A stretch of 64,000 bases of DNA from a virus, in IMG/VR virus record IMGVR_UViG_3300028883_000037, positions 38,486-102,485 of that record; one strand, written 5' to 3'. The notes under the pieces are model-generated. The model saw nothing but the letters and a program-made list of their open reading frames with translations. It was not told the origin of the DNA and searched no databases. The position numbers were made by a program, and so were the translations under genes. Shown one piece after another: positions 15,495 through 24,327 of this stretch; the first letter of the stretch is position 1, and each line of letters starts with the position of its first letter.

Positions 15495-15959
15495 TCATTT
15501 GACTCGTAATGGTTCGTAATGGTGTTTAATCTGATGCAAAACCCCTGGGCCAACAATACCCCAATCCACATAAGGACGCTTGCCCGCGTTTAACACCAAA
15601 GGACAACCAAAAGCGGCATCGTCCACGTAAACCCTCGCGTACGCCTTCGGGGACGTCGTCCAATCCTGTGGGTTACAATTGGCATGTGTGAACAAATCGA
15701 CGTTACTCATGCTTTGGATAAATTTCCAAGCCTCATCTAACATGTTCCCGCCTTCTTGCCCGTTACTCCGCATCGTCCACAAAATCAGCGTAGCGCCCAC
15801 ATCATACCACTTCTCCAGCCAATAAAAAGCCCCAGGAACCGGTGCCCCAATACGGGGGAACTCGTGCTCAACGATAGTCCCATCGAAATCTACCGCTACA
15901 GGAAACTCGGCATATCTTGGGATCTTGATTTCATCAGCGTCCCCTTTTTCGTTAGGCAT
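15495..15959 (-). CDS. HAD-superfamily phosphatase-like protein
   Basis: 154 residues from the ATG at 15959 (AAAGAGGAGTGTTT upstream). The N-terminal VAVDFDGTIVEHEFP is the HAD nucleophile motif DxDGT; LILWTMRS gives the motif II Ser/Thr region; VYVDDAAFG near the end fits motif IV acidic residues. A short cap (WLEKWYDVG) lies between. HAD enzymes of this size remove phosphates from small metabolites or polynucleotide ends. Next to an RNA ligase-like gene, an RNA end-repair role is attractive but inferred. Confidence 0.7.
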   Translation of the reverse strand: MPNEKGDADEIKIPRYAEFPVAVDFDGTIVEHEFPRIGAPVPGAFYWLEKWYDVGATLILWTMRSNGQEGGNMLDEAWKFIQSMSNVDLFTHANCNPQDWTTSPKAYARVYVDDAAFGCPLVLNAGKRPYVDWGIVGPGVLHQIKHHYEPLRVK

Positions 15960-16002
15960 AAACACTCCTCTTTGCTTGACAACTCGAACCCACACAAAGG
16001 AC

Positions 16003-16044
16003 CGGGGACCGGAACAAGCTCCTGCTTGTAACTCATGGTCCCCG
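16003..16044 (-). other. hairpin upstream of the HAD gene
   Basis: CGGGGACC pairs with GGTCCCCG over a 26-base loop that itself contains ACAAGC/GCTTGT. It lies between the RNA ligase-like gene and the HAD gene; no T run follows. It may be a processing or regulatory structure. A 46-codon open frame starts inside it, but overlaps the HAD gene and looks unlikely. Confidence 0.4.
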
Positions 16045-16079
16045 CTCCCGTCTTACAGCAGCATCTCAGACCAACACTT

Positions 16080-16682
16080 TCATCTGTCTTCCTTTCTGCG
16101 CTGTGCTTTCCAATCGATGCCAAAATCACCCGATTTGATCTTGACCATACGTCCATCTTTGTGATGCCAAACAATTCCTTCAATCCCTGCAGTTTCCAAG
16201 AACTCGCGAATGCCATCGAACGTCAGCTTGAATTCCATGTGGATGATGTGCTGCCCGTGCCCCAACAATACATGGTCTTTCAGTCCATACGGATTCCCTT
16301 GGACCTTTGGTCCGACAAGCTCATATGTCCCTGGACGCCACGTACTGGTTCTGTTGAAAGCTTCCCAGTGCCATAGATCTTGAGAGATGCTGCCATTGTT
16401 TTCTGGTCCGTTACTGACAGGCACCCACCCATGCTTGTTGCCGGTCACAGGATCTTCAGGACCGGCCTGGACGAAGCCTTTAGGCGCATCCTTGCCCTTC
16501 TTCAACTGGTATCGCTTCCAGTAATTCTGACTCTCGTCAACCATGCAGGATGTTCCATCCCATTTGACCGTCGGAGTTCCTCCACCAGCCAAAACCCATT
16601 CAGATCCTGGAACCACCTCATCGTAGACTTGTCGGTCACCATCGTAATTCCGCTTGAACAAACTAGGAATCTTCTTCATCAT
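16080..16682 (-). CDS. RNA ligase-like nucleotidyltransferase
   Basis: 200 residues. VKWDGTSC at about 39-46 matches nucleotidyltransferase motif I (KxDG), where Lys40 would carry the adenylate. ELVGPKVQGNPYG fits the motif III region, IEGIVWHH motif IV (EGhV), and MVKIKSGDFG motif V (KxK). The length and motif spacing match small phage RNA ligases of the DUF5565 type. The protein should seal or adenylate RNA ends, for example tRNAs cut by host defences. It sits just upstream of a HAD phosphatase gene, consistent with end repair. Confidence 0.7.
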   Translation of the reverse strand: MMKKIPSLFKRNYDGDRQVYDEVVPGSEWVLAGGGTPTVKWDGTSCMVDESQNYWKRYQLKKGKDAPKGFVQAGPEDPVTGNKHGWVPVSNGPENNGSISQDLWHWEAFNRTSTWRPGTYELVGPKVQGNPYGLKDHVLLGHGQHIIHMEFKLTFDGIREFLETAGIEGIVWHHKDGRMVKIKSGDFGIDWKAQRRKEDR

Positions 16683-16708
16683 TCTATCCTTTTATTCGTC
16701 CATGACCG

Positions 16709-17038
16709 CTACAACTCAATACGTGCCACGTTGATCTTTAGGGTATCGATTGCGCCGTTGAGATCTATTATTCTGTCCCGCAACTCCACCGCTAACGGCG
16801 TGGCATCTTCGAAAGCCTCCGTCTTCTTGTTGGCATCCTCCGGCGTATCATCCTCACGCATAACCGGCCTCGCCGATATCAACAAACGCTCATTCAGCTC
16901 CCGCAACTCGGAAATAGCCTTATTCAAATTGTGCAACTGCCTCGCTATGTGCCCCTCCCGCTCCGGATCCGGATACGGCTCGCCCCGTTCAACCAAACGA
17001 TCCTCTTCTACTGTAAAAACCTCCCTCACTCTGCCCAT
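16709..17038 (-). CDS. hypothetical coiled-coil protein, ~109 aa
   Basis: Not recognised. The second ATG (17038) is eight bases from AAGGAG and preferred. Two helical segments (HNLNKAISELRELNERLL and LRDRIIDLNGAIDTLK) flank a polar loop. Probably a small oligomeric protein. Confidence 0.5.
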   Translation of the reverse strand: MGRVREVFTVEEDRLVERGEPYPDPEREGHIARQLHNLNKAISELRELNERLLISARPVMREDDTPEDANKKTEAFEDATPLAVELRDRIIDLNGAIDTLKINVARIEL

Positions 17039-17069
17039 AATCATGTCTCCTTAACCATTGGCTTTGGGA

Positions 17070-17261
17070 CTTCATATCCGGGTGCTCACGCAACGAAATA
17101 TGGTTAGAGATCTATCTCGTATCCGTCTGCTGTCTACAAAGTATTATCTCCATCATCCTTCTCCCCGTTCATTACTGTTAATTAACATTAATCGGAAACC
17201 ATATCTCGTGACTCCAAGCTGGGTTTGTCGCCTTCGTATCCAGATACTCGAACAACGAAAA
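17070..17261. repeat. imperfect direct repeat in a 229-base non-coding gap
   Basis: Bases 17070-17099 and 17232-17261 match at 22 of 30 positions by hand count, with most differences A/G. Core: CTTC.TATCC.G.T.CTC then CAACGAAA. The gap between the coiled-coil gene and the methyltransferase fusion is otherwise without a visible gene. The repeats could be promoters, protein-binding sites or remnants of insertion. Confidence 0.45.
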
Positions 17262-17273
17262 TAATTGACGATA

Positions 17274-19301
17274 TCACTTACCAAATATAAAGATCGGTTC
17301 GAACGTCCTTTCTCGGCCCATAAAGCTAGCTGTCTTCATATCCACGGTCTTGATTAGTCTCCTCTTATTATTCCTGGCTATCTTCATACAAAGATCGGAA
17401 TGTCTGCGTGGGACATTTAAGGCAACCAAACCCTCGAAGGACATAATATTCTCATATATTCCCTCAGAAGATACACACTGGGAATCAAGACCACAATAGA
17501 ATTCGGTGTCATCATAAGGAGGACTAGTAAATAACAAATCACCTTTCACGAGACTCAATTTGGAACTGTCGCCGTGAATAAATTCAGGATTATGCTTAAC
17601 TCTACAACCAACAAACTTCCTCATGTCTCGATGAGAATCAACACACAATGGATTCAGGTCATATCCAACATATCTATAATCACTGTCCATAGTAGCTAAA
17701 AATCTGCCGCCCCAGCCCATACAAGGATCAACAATAACTCCACCATTAGGTAAAAACTCCTCGTATATATTACGGGCAACCCAAGGTTTGAACACAGATA
17801 CGCTAGTAAAATCTTTAAAATACTTCGCAATGTACGAAACTAAACCGTGGATATTCACCTCGCGGTCTCTATTCCATAAATTATTCAAAGCTTTTCGTAA
17901 AACAGATGTATTCCCAGCTTCCCACACTGAAGAAACTGGCAAGTAGTCTTTGTGATGAGAACTCCAAAAATGTTGTGAGAAATGTTTTATGAAATCCACA
18001 ACCGGTTTATTGGGATAATTAGCATTTAGACTCCACCCGTTCTTCGCCTTATAAGCCTTACATCCCTTAATAGCTCTAGTCAGTACACCTTTGCGGAACT
18101 TAACACCTTTAAAACCATAATCTAACAACCAGTCACAACAAGCGTCAGGATCATTAAATATCAACTTCCAATTAGGACAATAATAGATATCGATATCTTC
18201 TAATTCAAAATCATAAAATTTGCCATTCCAAACTTTGACAATGACATCGTTCTTGAAAGCAACCAAATATTGTTTAATAAGCCTAGACCTATCGACACCA
18301 GGAATCTCAGATTCCTCTCTAGACTTCACCTCGTAATAATCACCGTTGATTAGAAAATCAATAAAACAAACACTACCATCACTCTCGAACTCAGCATTAC
18401 GCAGAATTTCGCTATCTGGGGAAAGATTCATAGATTTAAGAAATTTCTTTTCTAATTTGGTATCAAGACGCAGACCCTTAAAATTGAAACTTTGGCTTCT
18501 TCTATTCAACAACAATTTGGTATATTCGGCTTTAGATCTTGCCTTGATACCATGTTTCTTCAAATGGTGAGAAACATTACCAAGCATAGTACCTACTTCA
18601 TCTGCGATATCGGCCATACTCCTTTGTTTGTTAACGTACTGGTCAAACAACCAATCCTTATCGTTCAGCTGATAATATTTGGAGGGCCTAATAACCCCGC
18701 CTTGTTTCCTAATAGCAAAACCAAAATGCCTCAACCTATTGAGGACTGCGCTATATGACTTATTGAAATGTTCAGCGATCTTAGAAATAAGCCATCCCCT
18801 ATCAACATACAATTCTTTCAATTCATCATAAGTAACATCGAAATTGCCAAAAGCAAATTCGGATTCAACACCAAATCTCTTAGCAGCCATACATACCGTA
18901 TTAGCACGAACACCCAACTTATTAGCTATCTGTCTAAAAGAAAACTTTTGAGCCTCCTTAATAAAAGCCGCTTTATCATTCAATAAAGTAGGTCTCTTTG
19001 CTTCGTCCATATTCCTGAATTCCATATCTGGATAAGTCTTCTTTAATTTCCTCTTTAAAGTAGGAATAGCAACATCATAATCTTTTTTAAGGCGATCCAA
19101 ACTAACGCCAGAATCATATTTGGCCTTTATCTCTTTCAAAGGAAGCTTCTTAGTAGCCATCTTGGACATATGGCTACTCTTAATATTATTCCTCTTAGCG
19201 AAAGCCGAAACACTGCCTACATTACAACCCAAAATCCTGGAAACCTCGGAAAAAGATTTCCCCTCAACCTCAACCATTTTTCTAATCATGTTAACATCCA
19301 T
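17274..19301 (-). CDS. HTH array / PD-(D/E)XK nuclease / DNA amino-methyltransferase fusion
   Basis: 675 residues from the ATG at 19301, chosen for its ribosome site TTAGGAGGCATATT. Residues 1-255 hold about five small HTH units of the kind found in homing endonucleases (FSEVSRILGCNVGSVSAFA, SFRQIANKLGVRANTVCMA and others). Residues 300-330 carry FIDFLINGDYYEVKSR, a D..ExK nuclease core. Residues 500-675 are a methyltransferase with DPCMGWGGRF (SAM motif I) and TSPPYDD (catalytic motif IV of N4/N6-amino methylases). One chain may thus bind, cut and methylate DNA. It is last in a three-gene cassette downstream of the capsid gene. Confidence 0.75.
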   Translation of the reverse strand: MDVNMIRKMVEVEGKSFSEVSRILGCNVGSVSAFAKRNNIKSSHMSKMATKKLPLKEIKAKYDSGVSLDRLKKDYDVAIPTLKRKLKKTYPDMEFRNMDEAKRPTLLNDKAAFIKEAQKFSFRQIANKLGVRANTVCMAAKRFGVESEFAFGNFDVTYDELKELYVDRGWLISKIAEHFNKSYSAVLNRLRHFGFAIRKQGGVIRPSKYYQLNDKDWLFDQYVNKQRSMADIADEVGTMLGNVSHHLKKHGIKARSKAEYTKLLLNRRSQSFNFKGLRLDTKLEKKFLKSMNLSPDSEILRNAEFESDGSVCFIDFLINGDYYEVKSREESEIPGVDRSRLIKQYLVAFKNDVIVKVWNGKFYDFELEDIDIYYCPNWKLIFNDPDACCDWLLDYGFKGVKFRKGVLTRAIKGCKAYKAKNGWSLNANYPNKPVVDFIKHFSQHFWSSHHKDYLPVSSVWEAGNTSVLRKALNNLWNRDREVNIHGLVSYIAKYFKDFTSVSVFKPWVARNIYEEFLPNGGVIVDPCMGWGGRFLATMDSDYRYVGYDLNPLCVDSHRDMRKFVGCRVKHNPEFIHGDSSKLSLVKGDLLFTSPPYDDTEFYCGLDSQCVSSEGIYENIMSFEGLVALNVPRRHSDLCMKIARNNKRRLIKTVDMKTASFMGRERTFEPIFIFGK

Positions 19302-19395
19302 AATATGCCTCCTAACGCATGTCTCCTGATCGCACTTATATCGCCATATAGAATCGCGTAAATTAATTATGACACGGTATGGTAAAAAGTTAATG

Positions 19396-21066
19396 TCATA
19401 ATATCTCAACAAAATATTCTGTAGACAATTTATGATGATTCAAAGGAGAAAGCTCAACAATATCACAATCATATCTATCACGAATCCAATCACGAATATG
19501 TCTATCAACATGTAAAACAATCTTACGACCAGTATTACGTTTAATTAAACCACCAATAAAATTCTCACACCAATCCTCGAATCCTCCGTAATCAACACCA
19601 TCTAAATAATCTTCCTTGTCATGAAAAGGAGGAGAAGTAAACAAAAAATCATAATCAGACCAATCCAGATCTTCCCATCTAGATCCAAATAATGAAAAAG
19701 AAAATTTCTTCTTTGAAGACAACCACTCACCTAAATTAGTAAGATTCTCATAAGTATTAGGGTCAGTACCAACATACTCAATATTACCCAAACAAGAAGC
19801 AATTAACCTATTACCCCACCCAGCACAAGGATCAAACCACCGACCACGTAAACCAAACTTCTCGATAACAGCCAAAATAACAGGAACACTCAACAAACTA
19901 GCCCTACTAAAACCCGCAAATAACAATTCCCTAACAAACCTAGACGGATACAAGCGCCTATTGGGAATTCCAAAAAAATTCTTACAAGCCCTACTAACCA
20001 TCTTAGGATATTTAGATAAATTAGCAACAGCAGGACCATTCCTAGAGACGCACCAAATATTAGGACAAAAATCCAAAACAATATTATTACCATAAGGAAA
20101 ACTATTAACGATCTTATCATCCCTCAAATAAGAATTCAAATCAATCTTATTGAGCTTTTCAAATTCAGCATCAATATCATATCTCGGATTAATCCAGCCG
20201 GACTTAACCACGAAACCACAAAACACAGAACGAACAGCCTCAACCTCCACAATCTCATTCGACTTCATATCGAAAGAAAAATCTTGAATATTACGGAACC
20301 TAAACGAACCACAAACAACAAACCTAGACCTCTTTCTAACAGAAAAAACACTACAATCAGAATATAACCAATCACCAATCAGTTTAACCTGCCTATTCCC
20401 ACACCACCTGATAAAACATCTAGAACTACGAACCTTAACCCCATTCCTAGAAACACCAACATTAAAACAAACAACATCCTCTACAACACTCAACGCACCA
20501 CCAGAAAACACAACAACGGCACAAACAGAACCATTGCTCTTAGATCTCAAACAAACACGACCACCACCATCAAATAACCCACGAACAAAATGACGAATCA
20601 AATCAGAAGGAACAACATCAAACAACCCAGAACCACCACCATCCCTCCACTTCAGCAAACCATGACCAACCAGACAATCAGACATAACAACGCTATTAAA
20701 AACAACACCACAAGAACCATTAGAAAAATGAACCTTACCCTTATACTTAATATCAGAAACGAATCCACGTATAACACACTCATCCCTGACAGGTAAAAAG
20801 AAACGAACAGACCTCCTAGAACCAGCAGACTTAGCCAAACAACCACGAGAAGCCAGAAAACCTAACCAATAAGCCTTCCTTTCACAATCAATAACATCAA
20901 AATAATGATCATCTACATCAACCTTAACGCCAGAAGAAGACCCAGAAAGAGACAAAACCCTCATCCTACGTCTGACCGTAGATAAACTAATGCCAAGCTC
21001 AGAAGCAATCCTCTTTTGAGAAAACTTCTTCTTATATAAACCAACAATAACATCATCTCGATTCAT
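19396..21066 (-). CDS. HTH / degenerate LAGLIDADG / DNA amino-methyltransferase fusion
   Basis: 556 residues. An N-terminal HTH (FSQKRIASELGISLSTVRRR) is followed by a LAGLIDADG-type region: YWLGFLASRG near residue 67 and FVRGLFDGGG near 160. In active enzymes each motif ends in an acidic residue before Gly; here they are Arg and Gly, so cutting is probably lost. Residues 390-556 are a methyltransferase with FDPCAGWGNRL and FTSPPF. The MTase part is related in layout to that of the neighbouring fusion. Coding third positions are strongly G/T. The start overlaps the HNH gene by 14 bases, and the 95-base gap downstream leads to the first fusion. Confidence 0.75.
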   Translation of the reverse strand: MNRDDVIVGLYKKKFSQKRIASELGISLSTVRRRMRVLSLSGSSSGVKVDVDDHYFDVIDCERKAYWLGFLASRGCLAKSAGSRRSVRFFLPVRDECVIRGFVSDIKYKGKVHFSNGSCGVVFNSVVMSDCLVGHGLLKWRDGGGSGLFDVVPSDLIRHFVRGLFDGGGRVCLRSKSNGSVCAVVVFSGGALSVVEDVVCFNVGVSRNGVKVRSSRCFIRWCGNRQVKLIGDWLYSDCSVFSVRKRSRFVVCGSFRFRNIQDFSFDMKSNEIVEVEAVRSVFCGFVVKSGWINPRYDIDAEFEKLNKIDLNSYLRDDKIVNSFPYGNNIVLDFCPNIWCVSRNGPAVANLSKYPKMVSRACKNFFGIPNRRLYPSRFVRELLFAGFSRASLLSVPVILAVIEKFGLRGRWFDPCAGWGNRLIASCLGNIEYVGTDPNTYENLTNLGEWLSSKKKFSFSLFGSRWEDLDWSDYDFLFTSPPFHDKEDYLDGVDYGGFEDWCENFIGGLIKRNTGRKIVLHVDRHIRDWIRDRYDCDIVELSPLNHHKLSTEYFVEIL

Positions 21067-21793
21067 AATTATCCCTAATAACAGAAAGAAAAGACAAAAA
21101 CTCAGAATCAGACCTACGCTTCTTAGCCCTATTCAAGGCTCTAAGAACCAACCTCACATTACCAATAACATGACCAACATCATTATCAACCCTATCAACA
21201 GACAAAGACAAACAAGGATGTCTATAACAACACATCCTAATACCAGACAACGTACATCGTCCACCCTGTTTATCAAACAAATCCAATAAAAAATCCGTCG
21301 TCAAATCAGAATCCTCACCACGCATAACATTCCTTCTTAAAGAAGAAACGAAATCTCTAGAAACACAATCATCAGGAACAAACAAATCAGAATTAATCAA
21401 ACAATCAACCAAAAACAATAAATCCTCAGTAGAACCCGTATTACGAGCCAAATTCAAACCCATACAAATTAATTGAATATTACCAATAATATGACCAACA
21501 TCATTATCAATCCTATCAATAGAAACAGAAAACAAAGAACCATCATATACAAGCGGGGTATTAGAGACACAACACCGACCGTTATTCTTATGAAATAATT
21601 CTAGAACATATTCTCTATTAATAGAGAAATCTCTGCCTTTCTTACGATCCTCAAATTTAGCCGTACCAAGACATCTAGTAATATAATTATTCAAAGAAGT
21701 TTTATATCTATTAGAATCCCTATAAATCTGAGAAGCATTACGCCGTGATCTACTTTTCTTTACATAACGTCTATTTCGTTCTTTCCTGTCCAT
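21053..21793 (-). CDS. double HNH-type endonuclease
   Basis: 246 residues containing two copies of one domain: LFHKNNGRCCVSNTPL...SIDRIDNDVGHIIGNIQLI at about 67-112 and LFDKQGGRCTLSG...SVDRVDNDVGHVIGNVRLV at about 172-220. This is the phage HNH pattern (DRID..xGH..GN..L) with an associated Cys. The N terminus is very basic. Such proteins are usually free-standing homing nucleases; tandem copies might make a single-chain dimer. It opens the cassette with the two methyltransferase fusions and overlaps the first of them. Confidence 0.75.
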   Translation of the reverse strand: MDRKERNRRYVKKSRSRRNASQIYRDSNRYKTSLNNYITRCLGTAKFEDRKKGRDFSINREYVLELFHKNNGRCCVSNTPLVYDGSLFSVSIDRIDNDVGHIIGNIQLICMGLNLARNTGSTEDLLFLVDCLINSDLFVPDDCVSRDFVSSLRRNVMRGEDSDLTTDFLLDLFDKQGGRCTLSGIRMCCYRHPCLSLSVDRVDNDVGHVIGNVRLVLRALNRAKKRRSDSEFLSFLSVIRDNYESR

Positions 21794-21803
21794 AACATGT
21801 TCC

Positions 21804-21870
21804 TAATAAAAGTATTCATAAACAATAAAAAACAAACAATATCATATTTTTTATTTAATAAAAGTATTCA
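21804..21870 (-). repeat. 15-base perfect direct repeat before the HNH gene
   Basis: TAATAAAAGTATTCA occurs at 21804-21818 and again at 21856-21870, 52 bases apart, in the AT-rich gap between the capsid terminator and the HNH gene. The first copy touches the ribosome site. They could be duplicated promoter elements or the target duplication of the cassette. Confidence 0.55.
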
Positions 21871-21986
21871 CAGAATCGTAAAAATTGTTCTATTAGCCAA
21901 TCAAACCAACATCACTAACCCGGTTATATAGACATTAATCCATCAGACAGACCAATTAAATACAGATGAGCTAAAACCAAATACAA

Positions 21987-22015
21987 AAACGGCCAGGATT
22001 TTGTCCTGGCCGTTT
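21987..22015 (-). terminator. intrinsic terminator of the capsid gene
   Basis: On the minus strand AAACGGCCAGGA pairs with TCCTGGCCGTTT over a five-base loop, followed by TTTTTGT. It lies 27 bases after the capsid stop, as expected for a strong end to the most abundant transcript. Confidence 0.85.
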
Positions 22016-22041
22016 CCGTTATCCAAAAAACCTGTAAAATA

Positions 22042-23580
22042 TTACAGATTAGAGACAGTGACAGTTCCGTAGTATAAGCCACCATCCTCGATAAGTTTCT
22101 TACCGTAACGGGTCATGATGCCCTTATTCGGCGTGAAGCTATTCGGGTCAAGAACCGTCGGCGTACTCAGCAGCGGAATATACGGCGCATAGAAATAACC
22201 GCTATCCAGCACAGAATTACCCTTGAAGCCCATCAGGATCTTACAATTCGGGAACAGAGGATCCTTGTACAGACGCAGCTTGCCCTGGATCGTACCCGCA
22301 GAAGTGATACCAATATCGATACCATCCTGCGCCAGAGCATCACTACCACGGAAATCATTCAGCTGCTCAAACTTGCTGGCGATATCCGCAGACGTCACCA
22401 TCCAGTTCGCCGGACCACGGAGCGTAGTACGATGAATGATGTTCGCAACCTCAAGGACCTTGTACAGCAACGCAATGTTGCGATCCGTGAAGTTAACCGA
22501 AGCACCAGCAGCCGTGCCAAAATTATGCGTAGCACGAATACTAGAAGCGATAATCAGATCGTTAATAATTTCACGATCGATCTCCGCAACCATCTCATCC
22601 GCCATCAGATCCGTCAAGGTGCCCTCAGCGTCGATATTATGAACCGACTTAAGGTCCTGAGCAGCTTCCAAAGACCACGTGGTCTTCAACTTTCGAGCCA
22701 CAGCACTCACCGAATCACTATCAATCGAGAGAGTGATCTCGGGCTGGAACGGGTTGTTCTCCAAATCGTACTCATAATCCGCTCGGACGATGGCCGTATC
22801 CGGAAGAGTACCGCTCGCCAACGTGATCACAACCTCACCAGTCTGGTGATTGAACGCCGTCGCACCACTAGTCGAAACATCAACCTCGACCGACGGACAA
22901 TTCGTGTTGTCACCAGCAAACACGTTCTCGACTTCACCGGTGCTGTCAAAAGTGACCTGCAGACAGGGTTCTGCATCTTCACAATTGTCATCATCTTCGG
23001 CGTAGACGTTCACGAGCACCGTGCCGGCGAGAATCGGCTTATGAATCAGCGTGCCGCGAATCACCGTACCACCGCTCTCGATATCAAGGCTTTCACCCTT
23101 TACCGTCTGAGAGCTGTAGTAAGGATCAAGTGCCCAACCATTCTGACGGCTGAACTGCTGCGCCGTATTCTGACGCATGATCTGCGTACCGGCGAGCGTC
23201 TGACCCTTATTCAGAGCATAGCGGTACCTGATGTAGAAGATCAGGCTTGCGGGGCTGCTCATGGGCTGTACACCGACAAGGTTATCTGCGATCAGTCGCG
23301 GATAGCTCTTGCGGATGAGGGGAAGGGCAAACCGGGTAAAGTCGGCGATGTTGCCGGTGGTGGTCGCTTCTTCCATTATCGGCGTGGAGTTGGCTTGGTA
23401 GCCATGCTGGTTTTCCATCATGGCCGCCATGAGGGCGAACTTCGCGGGCTTGATTTCGGCACAGCGTTGCAGCACTGGTGCCCATTTTTCGACGAGTTGA
23501 TTGCGTTTGGCCTCATGGATGAGATGGGCCTGGCGCTGTTGTCGTTTGCTTTCTATCAGGGTTGGTCTACCCGAACGCAT
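22042..23580 (-). CDS. major capsid protein (T4 gp23-like)
   Basis: 512 residues, close to the T4 gp23 length. The stretch PRLIADNLVGVQPMSSPASL followed by FYIRYRYA is the conserved gp23 N-arm region, in which T4-type capsid proteins read like .QPM.gP.g.if. The C-terminal half keeps the repeated alternation of strands expected for the HK97-type fold. An acidic, Cys-containing insertion near residues 190-240 looks lineage-specific. Upstream neighbours are scaffold and protease in T4 order, and the protein is probably N-terminally trimmed by that protease. The gene ends at a strong terminator. Confidence 0.9.
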   Translation of the reverse strand: MRSGRPTLIESKRQQRQAHLIHEAKRNQLVEKWAPVLQRCAEIKPAKFALMAAMMENQHGYQANSTPIMEEATTTGNIADFTRFALPLIRKSYPRLIADNLVGVQPMSSPASLIFYIRYRYALNKGQTLAGTQIMRQNTAQQFSRQNGWALDPYYSSQTVKGESLDIESGGTVIRGTLIHKPILAGTVLVNVYAEDDDNCEDAEPCLQVTFDSTGEVENVFAGDNTNCPSVEVDVSTSGATAFNHQTGEVVITLASGTLPDTAIVRADYEYDLENNPFQPEITLSIDSDSVSAVARKLKTTWSLEAAQDLKSVHNIDAEGTLTDLMADEMVAEIDREIINDLIIASSIRATHNFGTAAGASVNFTDRNIALLYKVLEVANIIHRTTLRGPANWMVTSADIASKFEQLNDFRGSDALAQDGIDIGITSAGTIQGKLRLYKDPLFPNCKILMGFKGNSVLDSGYFYAPYIPLLSTPTVLDPNSFTPNKGIMTRYGKKLIEDGGLYYGTVTVSNL

Positions 23581-23617
23581 TTCGTTTTCTCCTGCTGTGG
23601 TTTGTTTTCCCGAGCTG

Positions 23618-24298
23618 TTACTTCAGGTAAGCTGGACCCGAATCGATGCTTTTGGCAATTTCGTTAACTTGCGGATCGCTGCTAGTGAAGTTGCTGCTTC
23701 TTTTTACAGGAGCTGCCACAGCGTCCTCGTTTACCAATTTCTTCGTCTTGGGCTTGGACGATTCAGTCTTGACAACCTTTTTCTGGGGTCTTCCGACTGA
23801 TTCGTTGATCTTGGGCCGTCTTGCCGTAAGCATCTTGTTTGCTTCGAGCAGTTTCTTTGCAAGGCCGTGACTTCGGCTTACTTTCTGCTCTAGGGCTTTT
23901 CTACCTTCCTCAAGTTTAGCAACCTTGAGGCGCAGCTTTTTGTTTTCCTCCACAGCCTGACCATCTTGGATGTCCAATTCGACGCCTTCGATCAATCGTT
24001 TGATGCCGGATAGCGTCTTGGAGTCCTTCGATTCGCCAATTGCCGTTTGCTTCTGCGCTTCTCGTGTTACCGAATTAACCCGAGCCTCTAGGAAGATCTC
24101 TACCTTCCTAGCCAACTCGGCCTTATATTTCTCAGTACTCTCGATGCAGACTGCTTTCGCTTTCTGCAATCTATCCTTGAAAGTTTCTTCAAGCCGCTGT
24201 TCCTCAGACTTAACATAGCTCTCAACAGCCTCAATAAGACCGTCGGCCATTTCCGCAGAACCACCCAGCTGCTTGACCAATTCTCGAATCTTATCCAT
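23618..24298 (-). CDS. prohead scaffold / core protein (gp22-like)
   Basis: 226 residues, almost wholly helical and charged, with coiled coils between about 20 and 170 and a Lys-rich tail (KKVVKTESSKPKTKKLV). Position between protease and capsid genes, length and composition match T4-type assembly core proteins, which fill the prohead and are degraded by the protease. Sequence identity to T4 gp22 cannot be judged by eye; the call rests on order and character. Confidence 0.75.
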   Translation of the reverse strand: MDKIRELVKQLGGSAEMADGLIEAVESYVKSEEQRLEETFKDRLQKAKAVCIESTEKYKAELARKVEIFLEARVNSVTREAQKQTAIGESKDSKTLSGIKRLIEGVELDIQDGQAVEENKKLRLKVAKLEEGRKALEQKVSRSHGLAKKLLEANKMLTARRPKINESVGRPQKKVVKTESSKPKTKKLVNEDAVAAPVKRSSNFTSSDPQVNEIAKSIDSGPAYLK

Positions 24299-24327
24299 CG
24301 AGATCTCCCTTCAAAAATTAGTTTTGC

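Noticed and set aside
15896-16216. Minus frame across the hairpin before the HAD gene
   Set aside because: It overlaps both the RNA ligase-like and HAD genes in another frame; only a 46-codon part has a start near a weak ribosome site.
22432-23667. 411-codon open frame antisense to the capsid gene
   Set aside because: It lies opposite a clear gp23-like gene and has no ribosome site or domain pattern; long antisense frames follow from capsid codon use.
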